Positions 45,274 to 53,821 of a stretch of 64,000 nucleotides of DNA are shown piece by piece (positions within the stretch are counted from its first letter, which is position 1; every line of letters starts with the position of its first letter). Below the pieces are notes generated by a model. The model did no database searches and had not been told where the DNA came from. It saw only the letters and a list, made by a program, of their open reading frames with translations. This DNA is from Colwellia sp. C2M11 (GTDB lineage Bacteria > Pseudomonadota > Gammaproteobacteria > Enterobacterales > Alteromonadaceae): NCBI RefSeq assembly GCF_018860915.1, contig NZ_JAHKQD010000039.1, positions 62,001 to 126,000 of the forward strand. Direction: 5' to 3'. A program made the position numbers and the translations under genes.

Positions 45274-45480
45274 ATGAAAGACTTAGCAAAGAAATTAGGC
45301 GCTAATATAAGAGCTAAACGTAAAGAAAAAGGATTAGCACAAGACAAGTTTGCAGAATTAGCTGATCTCGATAGAAGCTATGTAGGCAGAATTGAACGTG
45401 GTGAAACAAATATTACCGTAGATAAACTTTATATTTTAACTCAAGTTCTGGGTTGTCATGCGAGAGATTTATTGCCGTAA
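45274..45480 (+). CDS. xre: Xre-family transcriptional regulator of the transposon
   Basis: The 68-aa protein is a single helix-turn-helix domain: LGANIRAKRKEKGLAQDKFAELADLDRSYVGRIERGETN, the classic Xre/Cro fold with recognition helix near DRSYVGRIE. Small Xre proteins are known in I-F3 transposons, where they regulate guide RNAs used for homing. Here the same AGAGGATTATAA motif lies upstream of xre itself and at the orphan guide promoter, supporting that role directly. It lies at the end of tnsC in the convergent orientation. Confidence 0.88.
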   Translation: MKDLAKKLGANIRAKRKEKGLAQDKFAELADLDRSYVGRIERGETNITVDKLYILTQVLGCHARDLLP

Positions 45481-45486
45481 GTAATA

Positions 45487-46479
45487 TTAGAATAGATCAT
45501 CAATCGTTAGTTTAATGTCTTTATTTGTGACTTTTTGTTGTTCTAAGATAGTTTCCCAGCCTATGTTTTTAGAAGGTTCAATAATATCACTAAGCTCTAT
45601 ACTTTTAAGCTTAAAGGGATTTGTGGACGTAATATTTAATATATCAGCTGCATACCTTAAAGATTCTATAGATAAATTTGACTCACCTTTTTTTAATGAT
45701 TTTTTAACGGCATAGTTAATTAGTACCATTAAATTCCTTAAATTCCCTTTGCATGCAACATACATAGCTTTAGCTATTTCTGAATTAGTTAAGTTAGAAC
45801 TTTTTTCAAATGGCAACGCTTTATCTACCGCATTTAAGAAACTTAAAAAGTAGTTTCTATTGTCTTTCGATTTAATTCTAAAAGGCGCCAAGGATTGACG
45901 TAATAAAAACCTCCCCGCTAATTGTTTATTGGTTTGTAAAATCAATTCAGAATAAGGTAAACCGAATAATATAATCGGTACTTTAGTTCTGACAATTAAC
46001 ATTTTTAGCCAGTCTGCCACTCTAAATAATACTTTTTTTGTTTTAAATTCAATCATATGTTGAAATTCATCAATAATAATCATTTCAACTTGGCAATTTT
46101 TAATAAGAACCACTAGCTTGGCTGTTAGTTCTATAATATTGTCACTTTTCGAATAAAATGGATCACCTAAATCGTATAAGAGTTGTTGGGCTGCTGTAAC
46201 CGGAGTTGAACTTTCAGGTAAGCTTGTTGATAAAATAGGGATTGTAGAAGCATACTGATTTTCTAAATTAGGTTTTTCTTTTTGATAGTATTCTATTAAT
46301 GATGTTTTACCCGATCCAGTATCACCAGTTACGAGCATACATTGTGGATCATTCGTTAATTTACTATCTAATCGGCAATCTTCTATTAACTCTAAGATTT
46401 GGGTTAGTTTTGGACTAAGTACAAATATAGTATTTAGTGACGAAGTAAATGCATTACTCTGAAGGTTTGTATTAGTCAT
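45487..46479 (-). CDS. tnsC: TnsC transposition ATPase
   Basis: TnsC is the AAA+ ATPase that links target recognition (TniQ-Cascade) to the TnsAB transposase. The 330-aa product has Walker A VTGDTGSGKTSLIEYY and Walker B MIIIDEFQHMIEF. The start at 46479 is chosen because MTNTNLQSNAF aligns with family starts and gives an 8-nt overlap with tnsB (ATGACTAA), the same form of overlap as tnsA-tnsB. The gene is last of tnsABC. Confidence 0.93.
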   Translation of the reverse strand: MTNTNLQSNAFTSSLNTIFVLSPKLTQILELIEDCRLDSKLTNDPQCMLVTGDTGSGKTSLIEYYQKEKPNLENQYASTIPILSTSLPESSTPVTAAQQLLYDLGDPFYSKSDNIIELTAKLVVLIKNCQVEMIIIDEFQHMIEFKTKKVLFRVADWLKMLIVRTKVPIILFGLPYSELILQTNKQLAGRFLLRQSLAPFRIKSKDNRNYFLSFLNAVDKALPFEKSSNLTNSEIAKAMYVACKGNLRNLMVLINYAVKKSLKKGESNLSIESLRYAADILNITSTNPFKLKSIELSDIIEPSKNIGWETILEQQKVTNKDIKLTIDDLF

Positions 46480-48319
46480 CTTTAAAATCAACACTCCAGC
46501 TGTCATCAAAATCCCAGTCACTATCGTCGTCGTTCATTGGGGGATTATTGCTTTTACTTTCAACAGTATTGTCTAATGACTCGGATAAAAAGTCTTCGTC
46601 TTTTTCAAGATAACGGCTAGCGCGTTTTTTCCCTGTAATTTTAGTCTTCTTACTACTAACAGCATCTTCAACAATATTTCTTATTTTGATTCTAGCTTCT
46701 ATTAAGTCATTTACTTTAAAGTTTTTACCTATATATTTTTGAACATATTTAAGGTGTAATTTATGCTGCCATAAAGATAGGTTTTCAGTGTATTCACTAT
46801 CGACTGCTGGTACTTTTATGTATCTTTTATCTTGTTCATATAGAACATATATGTAGCTTAAATCATCAGATAGATATTTATATTGTATTTTATGATCACC
46901 TAATTGAGCTCTTATACGAGCAAGCTCATCGCTATGATAACGTAGGTATTTAAATATAATCCCTTCTTTTCTTAATGTACTGTGAGTTAGGTTTCCCATA
47001 TAAAAGTCTAACTGACTCTCTGTTCCTTCAAACTTTAGGGGAGGAAATTTTTTACAGGCGTTTGTCCAGCTTAATTCTGGAATATTTGTTTTACGTGAGT
47101 TTGGTGTGTTTTGATAGATATCTACAACCCATGTAACTAATATTTCTTTTAACACTGATAACGTTAATACAGCATGTTTTTGAGGATCATAATCTTCTCT
47201 TTCAAAAATATTTGAAAAAGATTTACCTGGTGTACTAGTAAATAAGCTTCGATTTAATGTCCCAAAAAAGCGTTCAACACTTGGCTTTAACCAAGGCTTT
47301 CTTACTGGATTTTGTTTGATATCGATATTCAATTCCAAACACATGTTAACAAAACTTCCACTCCAAAACTCACTTCCGTTGTCTACAACCAGCTGTTCTG
47401 GAATTCCATAAGCAGACCATTCTTTTTTTACTTCAGGATATTCAATTTTTAACCAGGTCTTAGGAATAATTGAGTTTTTTAACCCGTAACCAACAGAAAC
47501 TACGCTAGGTGGTTCAAAGCCTATGTAATATCCTGTTATCGATTTGGAATGACGGTCTTTGAATACAGTTAAATATGGTCTACCTAGTGGTAAACTGGAT
47601 ACCTCATCAATTACAAATAGATCTAAGGGAGTATGGTCAACCTCGACACATTCTAAAACTCTAGACGTTTTTAATATCATGCCTACTTTTTTAAATTCTT
47701 GATCTGCTTTTGCCTTACCTTCAAAAGCTAATTTTTTATCATATGGAGAAACAGCCTTAAACTTTCTTCTTATACTTTCATATGATGGGGTAGCTACATT
47801 AGCTCCAGTGTTTTTATTATGTTTATAAATAAGCTCTTCTAAATATTTATGGCCATCTGCAATTGACGGTTTTTCTACACTTAATAAGCGGTCTAAAGCC
47901 TCCTGTATAAAGCCATCCACTATGTCTGGCAATCTAACAGAAGAATTTCCTGACTTTTGTTTAGGGATAAGCGAGATAAGTTTCTGCCCTGATTCTTGAT
48001 AACTTTTATGCCACCGTGCGAGTGTACGCCAACCAGGAGGATTATCACCTAAGATAATTTGTATTTGTTGAAGAGGTGCTTCAAGTGATTTTTGAGAAAA
48101 CACTTTGATATCAAGGTTATATATTTCTTTCAACCAAGAATGTCGACGGATAGCTTCATGCTGTTGTTCTTCTGAAAAAACAGTAATATCTAAAAATTTC
48201 TCTTCTGTTTTATAAGCTTCTTTATAAGCATGAAAAGGTTTTTCATCCACACTATTATTCAGAGCTTCTTTAGATTGCTCTTTATTATCAGAAAAAAGAG
48301 AATCAAATGAATTAGCCAT
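46472..48319 (-). CDS. tnsB: TnsB DDE transposase
   Basis: TnsB binds the element ends and joins the 3' strands to target DNA. The 615-aa protein contains a retroviral-integrase-like catalytic core with DDE residues in VEVDHTPLDLFVID, QLVVDNGSEFWSG and KPSVERFFGTLNRSL. DNA-binding helices precede and a TnsC-contacting acidic tail follows (ending DDDSDWDFDDSWSVDFKDD). It overlaps tnsA and tnsC by 8 nt each. Its presumed binding sites are the CATCCTTTGACA repeats at both ends. Confidence 0.95.
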   Translation of the reverse strand: MANSFDSLFSDNKEQSKEALNNSVDEKPFHAYKEAYKTEEKFLDITVFSEEQQHEAIRRHSWLKEIYNLDIKVFSQKSLEAPLQQIQIILGDNPPGWRTLARWHKSYQESGQKLISLIPKQKSGNSSVRLPDIVDGFIQEALDRLLSVEKPSIADGHKYLEELIYKHNKNTGANVATPSYESIRRKFKAVSPYDKKLAFEGKAKADQEFKKVGMILKTSRVLECVEVDHTPLDLFVIDEVSSLPLGRPYLTVFKDRHSKSITGYYIGFEPPSVVSVGYGLKNSIIPKTWLKIEYPEVKKEWSAYGIPEQLVVDNGSEFWSGSFVNMCLELNIDIKQNPVRKPWLKPSVERFFGTLNRSLFTSTPGKSFSNIFEREDYDPQKHAVLTLSVLKEILVTWVVDIYQNTPNSRKTNIPELSWTNACKKFPPLKFEGTESQLDFYMGNLTHSTLRKEGIIFKYLRYHSDELARIRAQLGDHKIQYKYLSDDLSYIYVLYEQDKRYIKVPAVDSEYTENLSLWQHKLHLKYVQKYIGKNFKVNDLIEARIKIRNIVEDAVSSKKTKITGKKRASRYLEKDEDFLSESLDNTVESKSNNPPMNDDDSDWDFDDSWSVDFKDD

Positions 48320-48938
48320 AAGAGTATAAATTACTATCGCATTCTAGTGGTTCAAGTAGATTAGACTCTAAAAGACCTTTAGCTAATAAGTCTGCAATAT
48401 GTGGAATGATTTCAGAAAATGAAGTTTGAGTATTTTCAATTAAGTAAGACAAAGTTAAGTTTTCGGCAGAGATAGCTAACTTTAATAATTGTTTTTGAAA
48501 AGAGGTTAGGTTGTGTTCTAAACGTTGATACCTATGAATTAATTTTAAATTATTTAGTAATGGTTTTACGCGAATTTGTTTTTCTGTTATTAATTCTAAT
48601 TTGATACCTAGATCAAGTGCAGCGACTTGTTTAGCTTCAAATTCAAGTTCGAATTCTTCATATTGAGTTTTACAGAAAGGTTTTACTTCGTAGAATATTC
48701 TATCTTCATTATCAAGTGTTACTAAAAAATCAGGAGTATAACTTCTTATTTGACCGTATAGTTTATAACGAAAGCCTATAGGTTGGGCTTCATATGTAAC
48801 TATTTTTTTAGAAAATTCAAAATGAAAGCATGAGTCATATTCTAAAGATGATTCAAGGATCATCATTTTATCGCATTTTATACTTGCGAATTTATGAATA
48901 TTTTTTACTGTTGATTTCTTTAAAGTACGTTTGTACAT
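48312..48938 (-). CDS. tnsA: TnsA endonuclease
   Basis: TnsA cuts the 5' strands at the element ends, allowing cut-and-paste movement with TnsB. The product from 48938 (208 aa) starts MYKRTLKKSTVKNIHKFASIK, typical of I-F3 TnsA. Catalytic residues of the restriction-like fold are visible: Glu in LESSLEYDSCFHFEF, Asp in YTPDFLVTL and the E-V-K in FYEVKPF. A second in-frame start at 48953 would add five residues. The gene begins only 101 bp from the right end; part of its start overlaps a possible third TnsB site. Confidence 0.94.
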   Translation of the reverse strand: MYKRTLKKSTVKNIHKFASIKCDKMMILESSLEYDSCFHFEFSKKIVTYEAQPIGFRYKLYGQIRSYTPDFLVTLDNEDRIFYEVKPFCKTQYEEFELEFEAKQVAALDLGIKLELITEKQIRVKPLLNNLKLIHRYQRLEHNLTSFQKQLLKLAISAENLTLSYLIENTQTSFSEIIPHIADLLAKGLLESNLLEPLECDSNLYSYG

Positions 48939-48993
48939 TTTAATTCCAACCAATATGTAATAAACTTACGTAATAATTGGTTAAAAAAAGAAC

Positions 48994-49039
48994 TTTGTCA
49001 AGGGATGTTTGTATTTTGTCAAAGGATGGTTGTATCAAC
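48994..49039. repeat. Right end with TnsB-type binding sites
   Basis: Two inverted copies of the TnsB-type motif are clear: TTTTGTCAAAGGATGGTTGT (49014-49033), leading into the terminal ATCAACA, and TTTGTCAAGGGATGTTTGTA (48994-49013). A weaker likeness, CTTTAAAGTACGTTTGTACA (48918-48937), lies over the tnsA start. Tn7-like right ends usually carry densely packed sites, as here. Confidence 0.82.
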
Positions 49040-49044
49040 AAATT
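49040..49044. repeat. Right target-site duplication
   Basis: AATTT immediately after the right end duplicates 18640-18644. Confidence 0.88.
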
Positions 49045-49052
49045 TCTTAGAT

Positions 49053-49167
49053 TGGGTGGCAACCCTAATAGCCACACCTCGGCACATGAGTCGTCTGCTG
49101 CGGTTGCTTCCTTCCGGACCTGGCCGAGTTCACAGAGTATCATTGCGAGGGGACCAAAAGGGTCACC
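49053..49167 (-). ncRNA. ffs: 4.5S signal recognition particle RNA
   Basis: The minus strand carries a 4.5S RNA of about 115 nt. The conserved apical domain is present: CAGGTCCGGAAGGAAGCA with the GGAA tetraloop (near 49112) that binds Ffh and FtsY. The ends pair (GGTGACCC with GGGTTGCCACC), giving the single long hairpin of bacterial 4.5S RNA. The transposon inserted 9-13 bp beyond its 3' end, leaving it intact. The ends are set by pairing and are accurate to a few bases. Confidence 0.93.
49090..49123 (-). other. Presumed homing target (protospacer and CC PAM) in ffs
   Basis: On the minus strand a CC PAM (49123-49122) precedes a 32-nt target (49121-49090) that starts AGGTCCGGAAGG. It matches the orphan guide spacer at 24 of 32 positions. 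Its PAM-distal end is 45 bp from the near edge and 50 bp from the far edge of the duplicated target site, the distance known for I-F3 transposons, and the tnsA end faces it. Confidence 0.85.
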
Positions 49168-49375
49168 ATAATGATCTTAAACAAAGATAAATATTTAGAT
49201 TGCTTAAGTGGCGCGAATTATCGCTAATCAAATCGATGTATGCAAGCACTACTTAGTTATTTTCTAAGAACCTTATACTGCTTGGGTGTTTTTTGTGCAA
49301 ACATCTAAATATTAACCTTAAACACTCTCTTTTTAGTAAAGTAATTGCTATTAATGTAAATTGATTTTTTACTTC

Positions 49376-50302
49376 CTAATTAACACCATTTTTTTGTTGA
49401 GCCAACTTCTCATGTATCTCTAATAAAATAGATTTTATTACTAAAAGGTTTTCCTTACCTAAGCGTAATAATAATTTATCCGAGTCAGGTAGTGCTTCAA
49501 GCTCAGGATCTGCAAATTTATACATAACACTTGGGTGAACCAAGGCCATTGATGATTTAGGTAACTCCATATCCAAAACCCGTGTAATAGCGTCTTGTAA
49601 GGTATTAGTAAAGTCATCTTCATAGCCTAATTCACTGTAGGCTTCATTTACCAATGGTTTTATTTCTTCATACCACTGAACTAAGGTGTCACTGTCCATC
49701 GAACGAAGTAAATCAACATACAAACTAAAACGTTCGCTAGAGCTCTCGCTCCATTGCAAAACATCTTGTGGTGCTGCTACCACCCCTCCATTTATATTTT
49801 GTAAACTAGCGCTATCAGCTTCAGGTGAAAACTTTATCTTAGGCAATATAAATGGGCTATGCTCGTAAGCAACGATTCCCTGCGCAAAGTTATCGGTAAA
49901 GACAACAAAACGACGAATCATATCTTCACCAACAATAAGAGTAAGTAACTCTTTTCGCCAAGTAATTTCTGGTAATTTCACTTTTAACCAGTCATCACTC
50001 TTATCCAAAGATGGTAATTGCACTTCTACTGGCGCGACCTCTTCAACTATCTCTTCAATTTCAAATGGCTCTGGCTCTTGTACTGGTTCAGTTACTATCA
50101 TTTCAGGCTCTGGCTCAATAACGGGTGTTGGCATCGGCTTTTCAACAACGACAACAGGCGCCGGTTTATTGCCGGTATATTGCCATGCAAAACCAATAGC
50201 AATAATGACAAGGATAATAAAAACGATAAGAGTCCAAGGTGTTTTTTTGAAAGTACCTTGAGAGTTGTCACCTGGAGATTGATTTGAGTTGTCCATGTTC
50301 AC
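49376..50302 (-). CDS. DUF3014 domain protein
   Basis: This 308-aa inner membrane protein has one transmembrane helix (WTLIVFIILVIIAIGFAWQY), a Pro/Glu/Val-rich stalk (about 48-95), and a DUF3014 domain (ELLTLIVGEDMIRRFVVFTDNFAQG, then YVDLLRSMDSDTLVQWYEEIKPL). The function is unknown. It begins 74 bp before a LysR gene transcribed the same way on the other side, and its neighbour on the downstream side is ffs. Confidence 0.82.
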   Translation of the reverse strand: MNMDNSNQSPGDNSQGTFKKTPWTLIVFIILVIIAIGFAWQYTGNKPAPVVVVEKPMPTPVIEPEPEMIVTEPVQEPEPFEIEEIVEEVAPVEVQLPSLDKSDDWLKVKLPEITWRKELLTLIVGEDMIRRFVVFTDNFAQGIVAYEHSPFILPKIKFSPEADSASLQNINGGVVAAPQDVLQWSESSSERFSLYVDLLRSMDSDTLVQWYEEIKPLVNEAYSELGYEDDFTNTLQDAITRVLDMELPKSSMALVHPSVMYKFADPELEALPDSDKLLLRLGKENLLVIKSILLEIHEKLAQQKNGVN

Positions 50303-50336
50303 CTTTACTTATTTGTTATTTACTTAGACTATTAGC

Positions 50337-51227
50337 TCATTCTGGCATAAGCAATTGTTTATTTTGTTGTGCTAATACTTTCAAATATTTCCACACTGTT
50401 TCTACCTGAGATAAACGTTTACTTTCTGGGTGTGTTACTAGATAAAAGCTACGCACTAATTTAATTTCATCACTACAAAGTTTAACTAAGCTAGCATCTT
50501 GTTCAGCCAGAAAGCAAGGTAAAATACCAATACCTAGTCCGCTTTTTATTGCACTATACTGACTCGTAATACTTGTACTTTGAAAACTAGGTTTAATATC
50601 TGCACTTAACTCTTTTAAATAAGAGAGTTGTTCAGTAAATAAAAGGTTATCAACGTAACTAACCCATTGATATTTAGATAGTTGACTAAATTCTACATTT
50701 CCTTCTATTTCTTTAAGATAGCTTGCATGCCCGTATAATTGCAACTGATAGTCACAAAGTTTTGTAATAATTGTTGAAGTGCTCTTTGGCTTTTCAACAG
50801 CGATTGCAATATCTGCTTCATTTCGGCTTATTTTTACGTAGCGGGCAAAGTGTACTAGCTCTATTTGAATATTAGGGAATTCATGTTTAAGTTTTGTTAA
50901 GTTAGGCGCAATAAAACAATTACCAAACGCTTCAGTGACACCAATACGAACACGACCGCTATTTAAATCTTTTTGCTCTTTTATTTCATCGAATGCCTGA
51001 ACAGCATCAAGCTCCATTCGTCGAGCAAATTGTAATAGCTTTTTACCATCATGCGTTAAGACATGCCCATCTACAGTTCGTTCAAATAATTTTGTGGCTA
51101 AATTTTCTTCTAGCTTATGCACACGTCTAGAGAGCGTTGATGCATCAATCATCAAACGCTTAGCCGCTATAGATAAACGCTCGCTACGCGCGACCTCTAA
51201 AAATAATTTTATATCATCCCAGTTCAT
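50337..51227 (-). CDS. LysR-family transcriptional regulator
   Basis: The 296-aa protein has a winged helix-turn-helix at the N-terminus (LFLEVARSERLSIAAKRLMIDASTLSRRVHKLE) and a periplasmic-binding-protein-like effector domain. It is divergent from mmsA with a 132-bp shared promoter region, so it probably regulates that gene. Its inducer is unknown. Confidence 0.85.
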   Translation of the reverse strand: MNWDDIKLFLEVARSERLSIAAKRLMIDASTLSRRVHKLEENLATKLFERTVDGHVLTHDGKKLLQFARRMELDAVQAFDEIKEQKDLNSGRVRIGVTEAFGNCFIAPNLTKLKHEFPNIQIELVHFARYVKISRNEADIAIAVEKPKSTSTIITKLCDYQLQLYGHASYLKEIEGNVEFSQLSKYQWVSYVDNLLFTEQLSYLKELSADIKPSFQSTSITSQYSAIKSGLGIGILPCFLAEQDASLVKLCSDEIKLVRSFYLVTHPESKRLSQVETVWKYLKVLAQQNKQLLMPE

Positions 51228-51359
51228 TATTTGATCATAACAACAAAAACAACTGCTTGCAAAAATGCAATAGCTACTGCATTTATGCGTATTGCTCAGT
51301 AAATGTTAAAAGATTACTTTAGTACCAATTAAAATAAATTACTTGAAAAAAGGACTGTC

Positions 51360-52862
51360 ATGACTGTTAAAGAGATTCCACTGATCATCAATGGTGAAAA
51401 AGTTCGTTCTACTACAGATACTTGGTTAGACGTTTTAAATCCTGCTACACAAGAAGTAGTTGCCCGAGTACCTATAGCAACCAAAAAAGAGGTTGCCGCT
51501 GCAGTTGCAAGTGCTGCTGAAGCTTTTAAAAGTTGGTCTAAGGTTTCTTTAACTAACCGTATGCGTATCATGTTGAATTTTCAACAATTAGTGAGAGAGA
51601 ATACTCAAGAGCTTGCTGCGTTAGTTACTTTAGAGCATGGTAAAACACTCCCAGATGCTGAAGGCGAAGTTGGTCGTTCATTAGAGGCTATTGAAAATGC
51701 CTGCTCAATTACCCGTTTACAATTAGGTGAAATTGCGAATAACGCAGCATCAGGCGTAGATACTTATACATTGAATAAGCCAATTGGTGTTGGTTTAGGC
51801 ATTACCGCATTTAATTTTCCATTAATGCTGCCATCGTTTATGTTCCCACCTGCTATTGCTTGTGGTAATACGTTTATTTTAAAACCATCAGAACAAGCAC
51901 CTTCATCAACAATTCTACTTGTTGAATTAGCACTTCAAGCAGGTATTCCAGCCGGTGTATTGAATGTTGTTCATGGTGATGCTGATGTCGTTAATCAATT
52001 AATTGAAGCTGAGCCAGTAAAAGCAGTGTCATTCATTGGTTCAACTGGTGTTGGTACACACGTATATAACCATGCGACTAAACACGGTAAACGTGCCCAA
52101 TCTATGATGGGTGCTAAAAACCATATGGTCATTATGCCTGACGCAAATAAAGATCGTGCTATTAATGATTTACTTGGTTCAGCCTTTGGTGCAGCAGGAC
52201 AGCGCTGCATGGCTAACCCTGTAACAATTCTAGTAGGTGAAACTCGAAACTGGCTACCTGAAATTGTTGAACGAGCAAAACAAATGAAAATTGGCCCAGG
52301 TACGCAACGAGATGCCGATTTAGGCCCGGTTGTTTCACCACAAGCTAAAGCTCGTATTATTAGCATACTCGACAGCGGCGTTGAACAAGGTGCTACTATG
52401 CTAATTGACGGTAGAAATTGTCAGGTTGAAGGTTATCCAAACGGCAATTTTGTCGGACCAACCTTATTTACTAATGTAACTACCGATATGGACATTTATA
52501 CTCAAGAAATTTTTGGTCCGGCCTTATGTGTATTAGAAGCTGAAACATTAGATGAAGCGATTGAGATAATTAATGCCAATCCAAATGGTAATGGCACGTC
52601 TTTGTTTACTTCTTCTGGCTGGGCAGCACGAAAATTTGAAAATGAAATAGATGTTGGTCAAGTGGGTATTAACGTACCTATTCCTGTACCAGTAGCCTAT
52701 TTCAGCTTTACCGGCTCACGTGGCTCTAAATTAGGTGATTTAGGACCTAACGGTAAGCAAGTAATCAGCTTTTGGACTTATACAAAATCAGTAACCGCTC
52801 GTTGGTTCGAACCAGACCATCAAGATGGCTCTGAAATTCACTCAACGATTAGCATGAAGTAA
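51360..52862 (+). CDS. mmsA: Methylmalonate-semialdehyde dehydrogenase (CoA-acylating)
   Basis: This 500-aa aldehyde dehydrogenase converts methylmalonate or malonate semialdehyde to propionyl- or acetyl-CoA, in valine and inositol breakdown. The catalytic Cys is in [13 protein letters not shown] and the NAD-binding [12 protein letters not shown] motif is present. [15 protein letters not shown] and [15 protein letters not shown] are typical of the CoA-acylating MMSDH group, which lacks the general-base Glu of other ALDHs. No valine-pathway genes accompany it here. Confidence 0.9.
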   Translation: MTVKEIPLIINGEKVRSTTDTWLDVLNPATQEVVARVPIATKKEVAAAVASAAEAFKSWSKVSLTNRMRIMLNFQQLVRENTQELAALVTLEHGKTLPDAEGEVGRSLEAIENACSITRLQLGEIANNAASGVDTYTLNKPIGVGLGITAFNFPLMLPSFMFPPAIACGNTFILKPSEQAPSSTILLVELALQAGIPAGVLNVVHGDADVVNQLIEAEPVKAVSFIGSTGVGTHVYNHATKHGKRAQSMMGAKNHMVIMPDANKDRAINDLLGSAFGAAGQRCMANPVTILVGETRNWLPEIVERAKQMKIGPGTQRDADLGPVVSPQAKARIISILDSGVEQGATMLIDGRNCQVEGYPNGNFVGPTLFTNVTTDMDIYTQEIFGPALCVLEAETLDEAIEIINANPNGNGTSLFTSSGWAARKFENEIDVGQVGINVPIPVPVAYFSFTGSRGSKLGDLGPNGKQVISFWTYTKSVTARWFEPDHQDGSEIHSTISMK

Positions 52863-52893
52863 GTTTCAAACAACTAATAATCAATAATTAATG

Positions 52894-52956
52894 GGTAACG
52901 GGTAACGGGTAACGGGTAACGAAGATAAAGCTTTGTTATCCGTTATTCATTCTACT
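52894..52956. repeat. Four GGGTAAC repeats and terminator-like hairpin
   Basis: GGGTAAC occurs four times in tandem (52894-52921), followed by an imperfect palindrome (AACGAAGATAAAGC with TTGTTATCCGTT). It lies between convergent mmsA and the DTW gene and may act as a bidirectional terminator; the heptamers look like slipped-strand expansion. Confidence 0.6.
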
Positions 52957-52959
52957 TTA

Positions 52960-53727
52960 TTAAATATCGCCTTCTTGTAGAAAATTTTGATAGTTCTCAA
53001 TAGCACTTGAATTACCTTTATTACGTTGGCAAACACTTTTTTGATATTGATAATTAAAAACATCAAACCATAAATCAAGTAAATGTCCGTTATCTTTCTC
53101 ACCAAACATATCAAGTACTCTAGCGGCAACTTCAGCCGTTGAAAATTGATGCTCTAATTCAGTTTTTCTCACGGTATAACGAGAGTCGTTGCCGACAGGT
53201 GATGATAAGTTATCAACCAAGCTTTTGGGATCAAAAGAAACAAGAGGAAACTTATCTAAATAAGGACTCTTTCGAAACATCTTTTTAGCTTCTCGCCAAC
53301 TGCCATCAAGCATAATAAATAAAGGTTTTTTTCCTTCATCACATACCACAGTATTAGAATTAACTTCGCGGTTATTGTCAGCATATTCTTGAGGAAAAAC
53401 AACAAAAGGTTGCCATTGCTCATCATCAAGCACTGCTTGTAATTCGTCATTTTTGGTTGTACGTGACCATAAAAAAGCAAAAGTATCAGGAATTAAATCA
53501 GCTATCAACTTTCCCGTATTACTTGGTTTTAATACTTCAGTGTCATACATCAACAGTAGGAAGCCTGCATTGGTTTTCACAGTGCCCTTGGCTGGGGCAA
53601 TAGCGCAAATGCAATATTGCTTAGCTAAGCGGCAGAGTTCACAGCGTATAACTCGCTGTCCTCGTGCTTTATATGTGGTGGTACTTAAGCTTTTTCTAAA
53701 TAGGTGTAATTGATGAACAGCGTGCAT
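52960..53727 (-). CDS. tapT: DTW-domain tRNA-uridine aminocarboxypropyltransferase
   Basis: The 255-aa protein belongs to the DTW family, which adds a 3-amino-3-carboxypropyl group from SAM to uridine 47 of tRNA (acp3U). The N-terminal zinc-type Cys set is seen in CELCRLAKQYCICA, and the DTW motif appears as DGSWREAKKMF (Ser in place of Thr). Which of the two family branches (TapT or DTWD2-like) it belongs to is not settled here, so the symbol is tentative. Confidence 0.72.
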   Translation of the reverse strand: MHAVHQLHLFRKSLSTTTYKARGQRVIRCELCRLAKQYCICAIAPAKGTVKTNAGFLLLMYDTEVLKPSNTGKLIADLIPDTFAFLWSRTTKNDELQAVLDDEQWQPFVVFPQEYADNNREVNSNTVVCDEGKKPLFIMLDGSWREAKKMFRKSPYLDKFPLVSFDPKSLVDNLSSPVGNDSRYTVRKTELEHQFSTAEVAARVLDMFGEKDNGHLLDLWFDVFNYQYQKSVCQRNKGNSSAIENYQNFLQEGDI

Positions 53728-53821
53728 GAAGGATTAAATAAAAATGAAAAGGCTTATTAATGATAACATTACTAAGCCTTGGAAATAATAAATATAAAAC
53801 GCCTAAAGTTAAAAACGATAA

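Larger units (their letters stand above)
18645..49039. mobile_element. Type I-F3 CRISPR-associated Tn7-like transposon, 30.4 kb
   Basis: The element starts TGTTGATACAACC and ends with the exact inverse, GGTTGTATCAACA, flanked by AATTT duplications. Its ends carry repeated TnsB-type sites (three at the left, at least two at the right). It encodes TnsA, TnsB, TnsC and TniQ, a Cas8/5-Cas7-Cas6 Cascade without Cas1, Cas2 or Cas3, a main CRISPR array, an Xre regulator and a separate guide unit matching ffs. The right (tnsA) end lies 9-13 bp beyond the 3' end of ffs, leaving the RNA intact. By the known classification, I-F3 elements home to a few sites including ffs; this one fits the ffs group. 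Cargo is defence genes and metal efflux. Confidence 0.96.

Noticed and set aside
43224-46479. A second TniQ/TnsD-type targeting gene or tnsE for guide-free homing
   Set aside because: The genes near tnsC are a helicase, an unknown winged-helix-like protein and xre; none has TniQ zinc motifs.
48977-49190. Open frames across the right end and ffs
   Set aside because: They overlap the structured 4.5S RNA and the TnsB sites and cross the transposon boundary.
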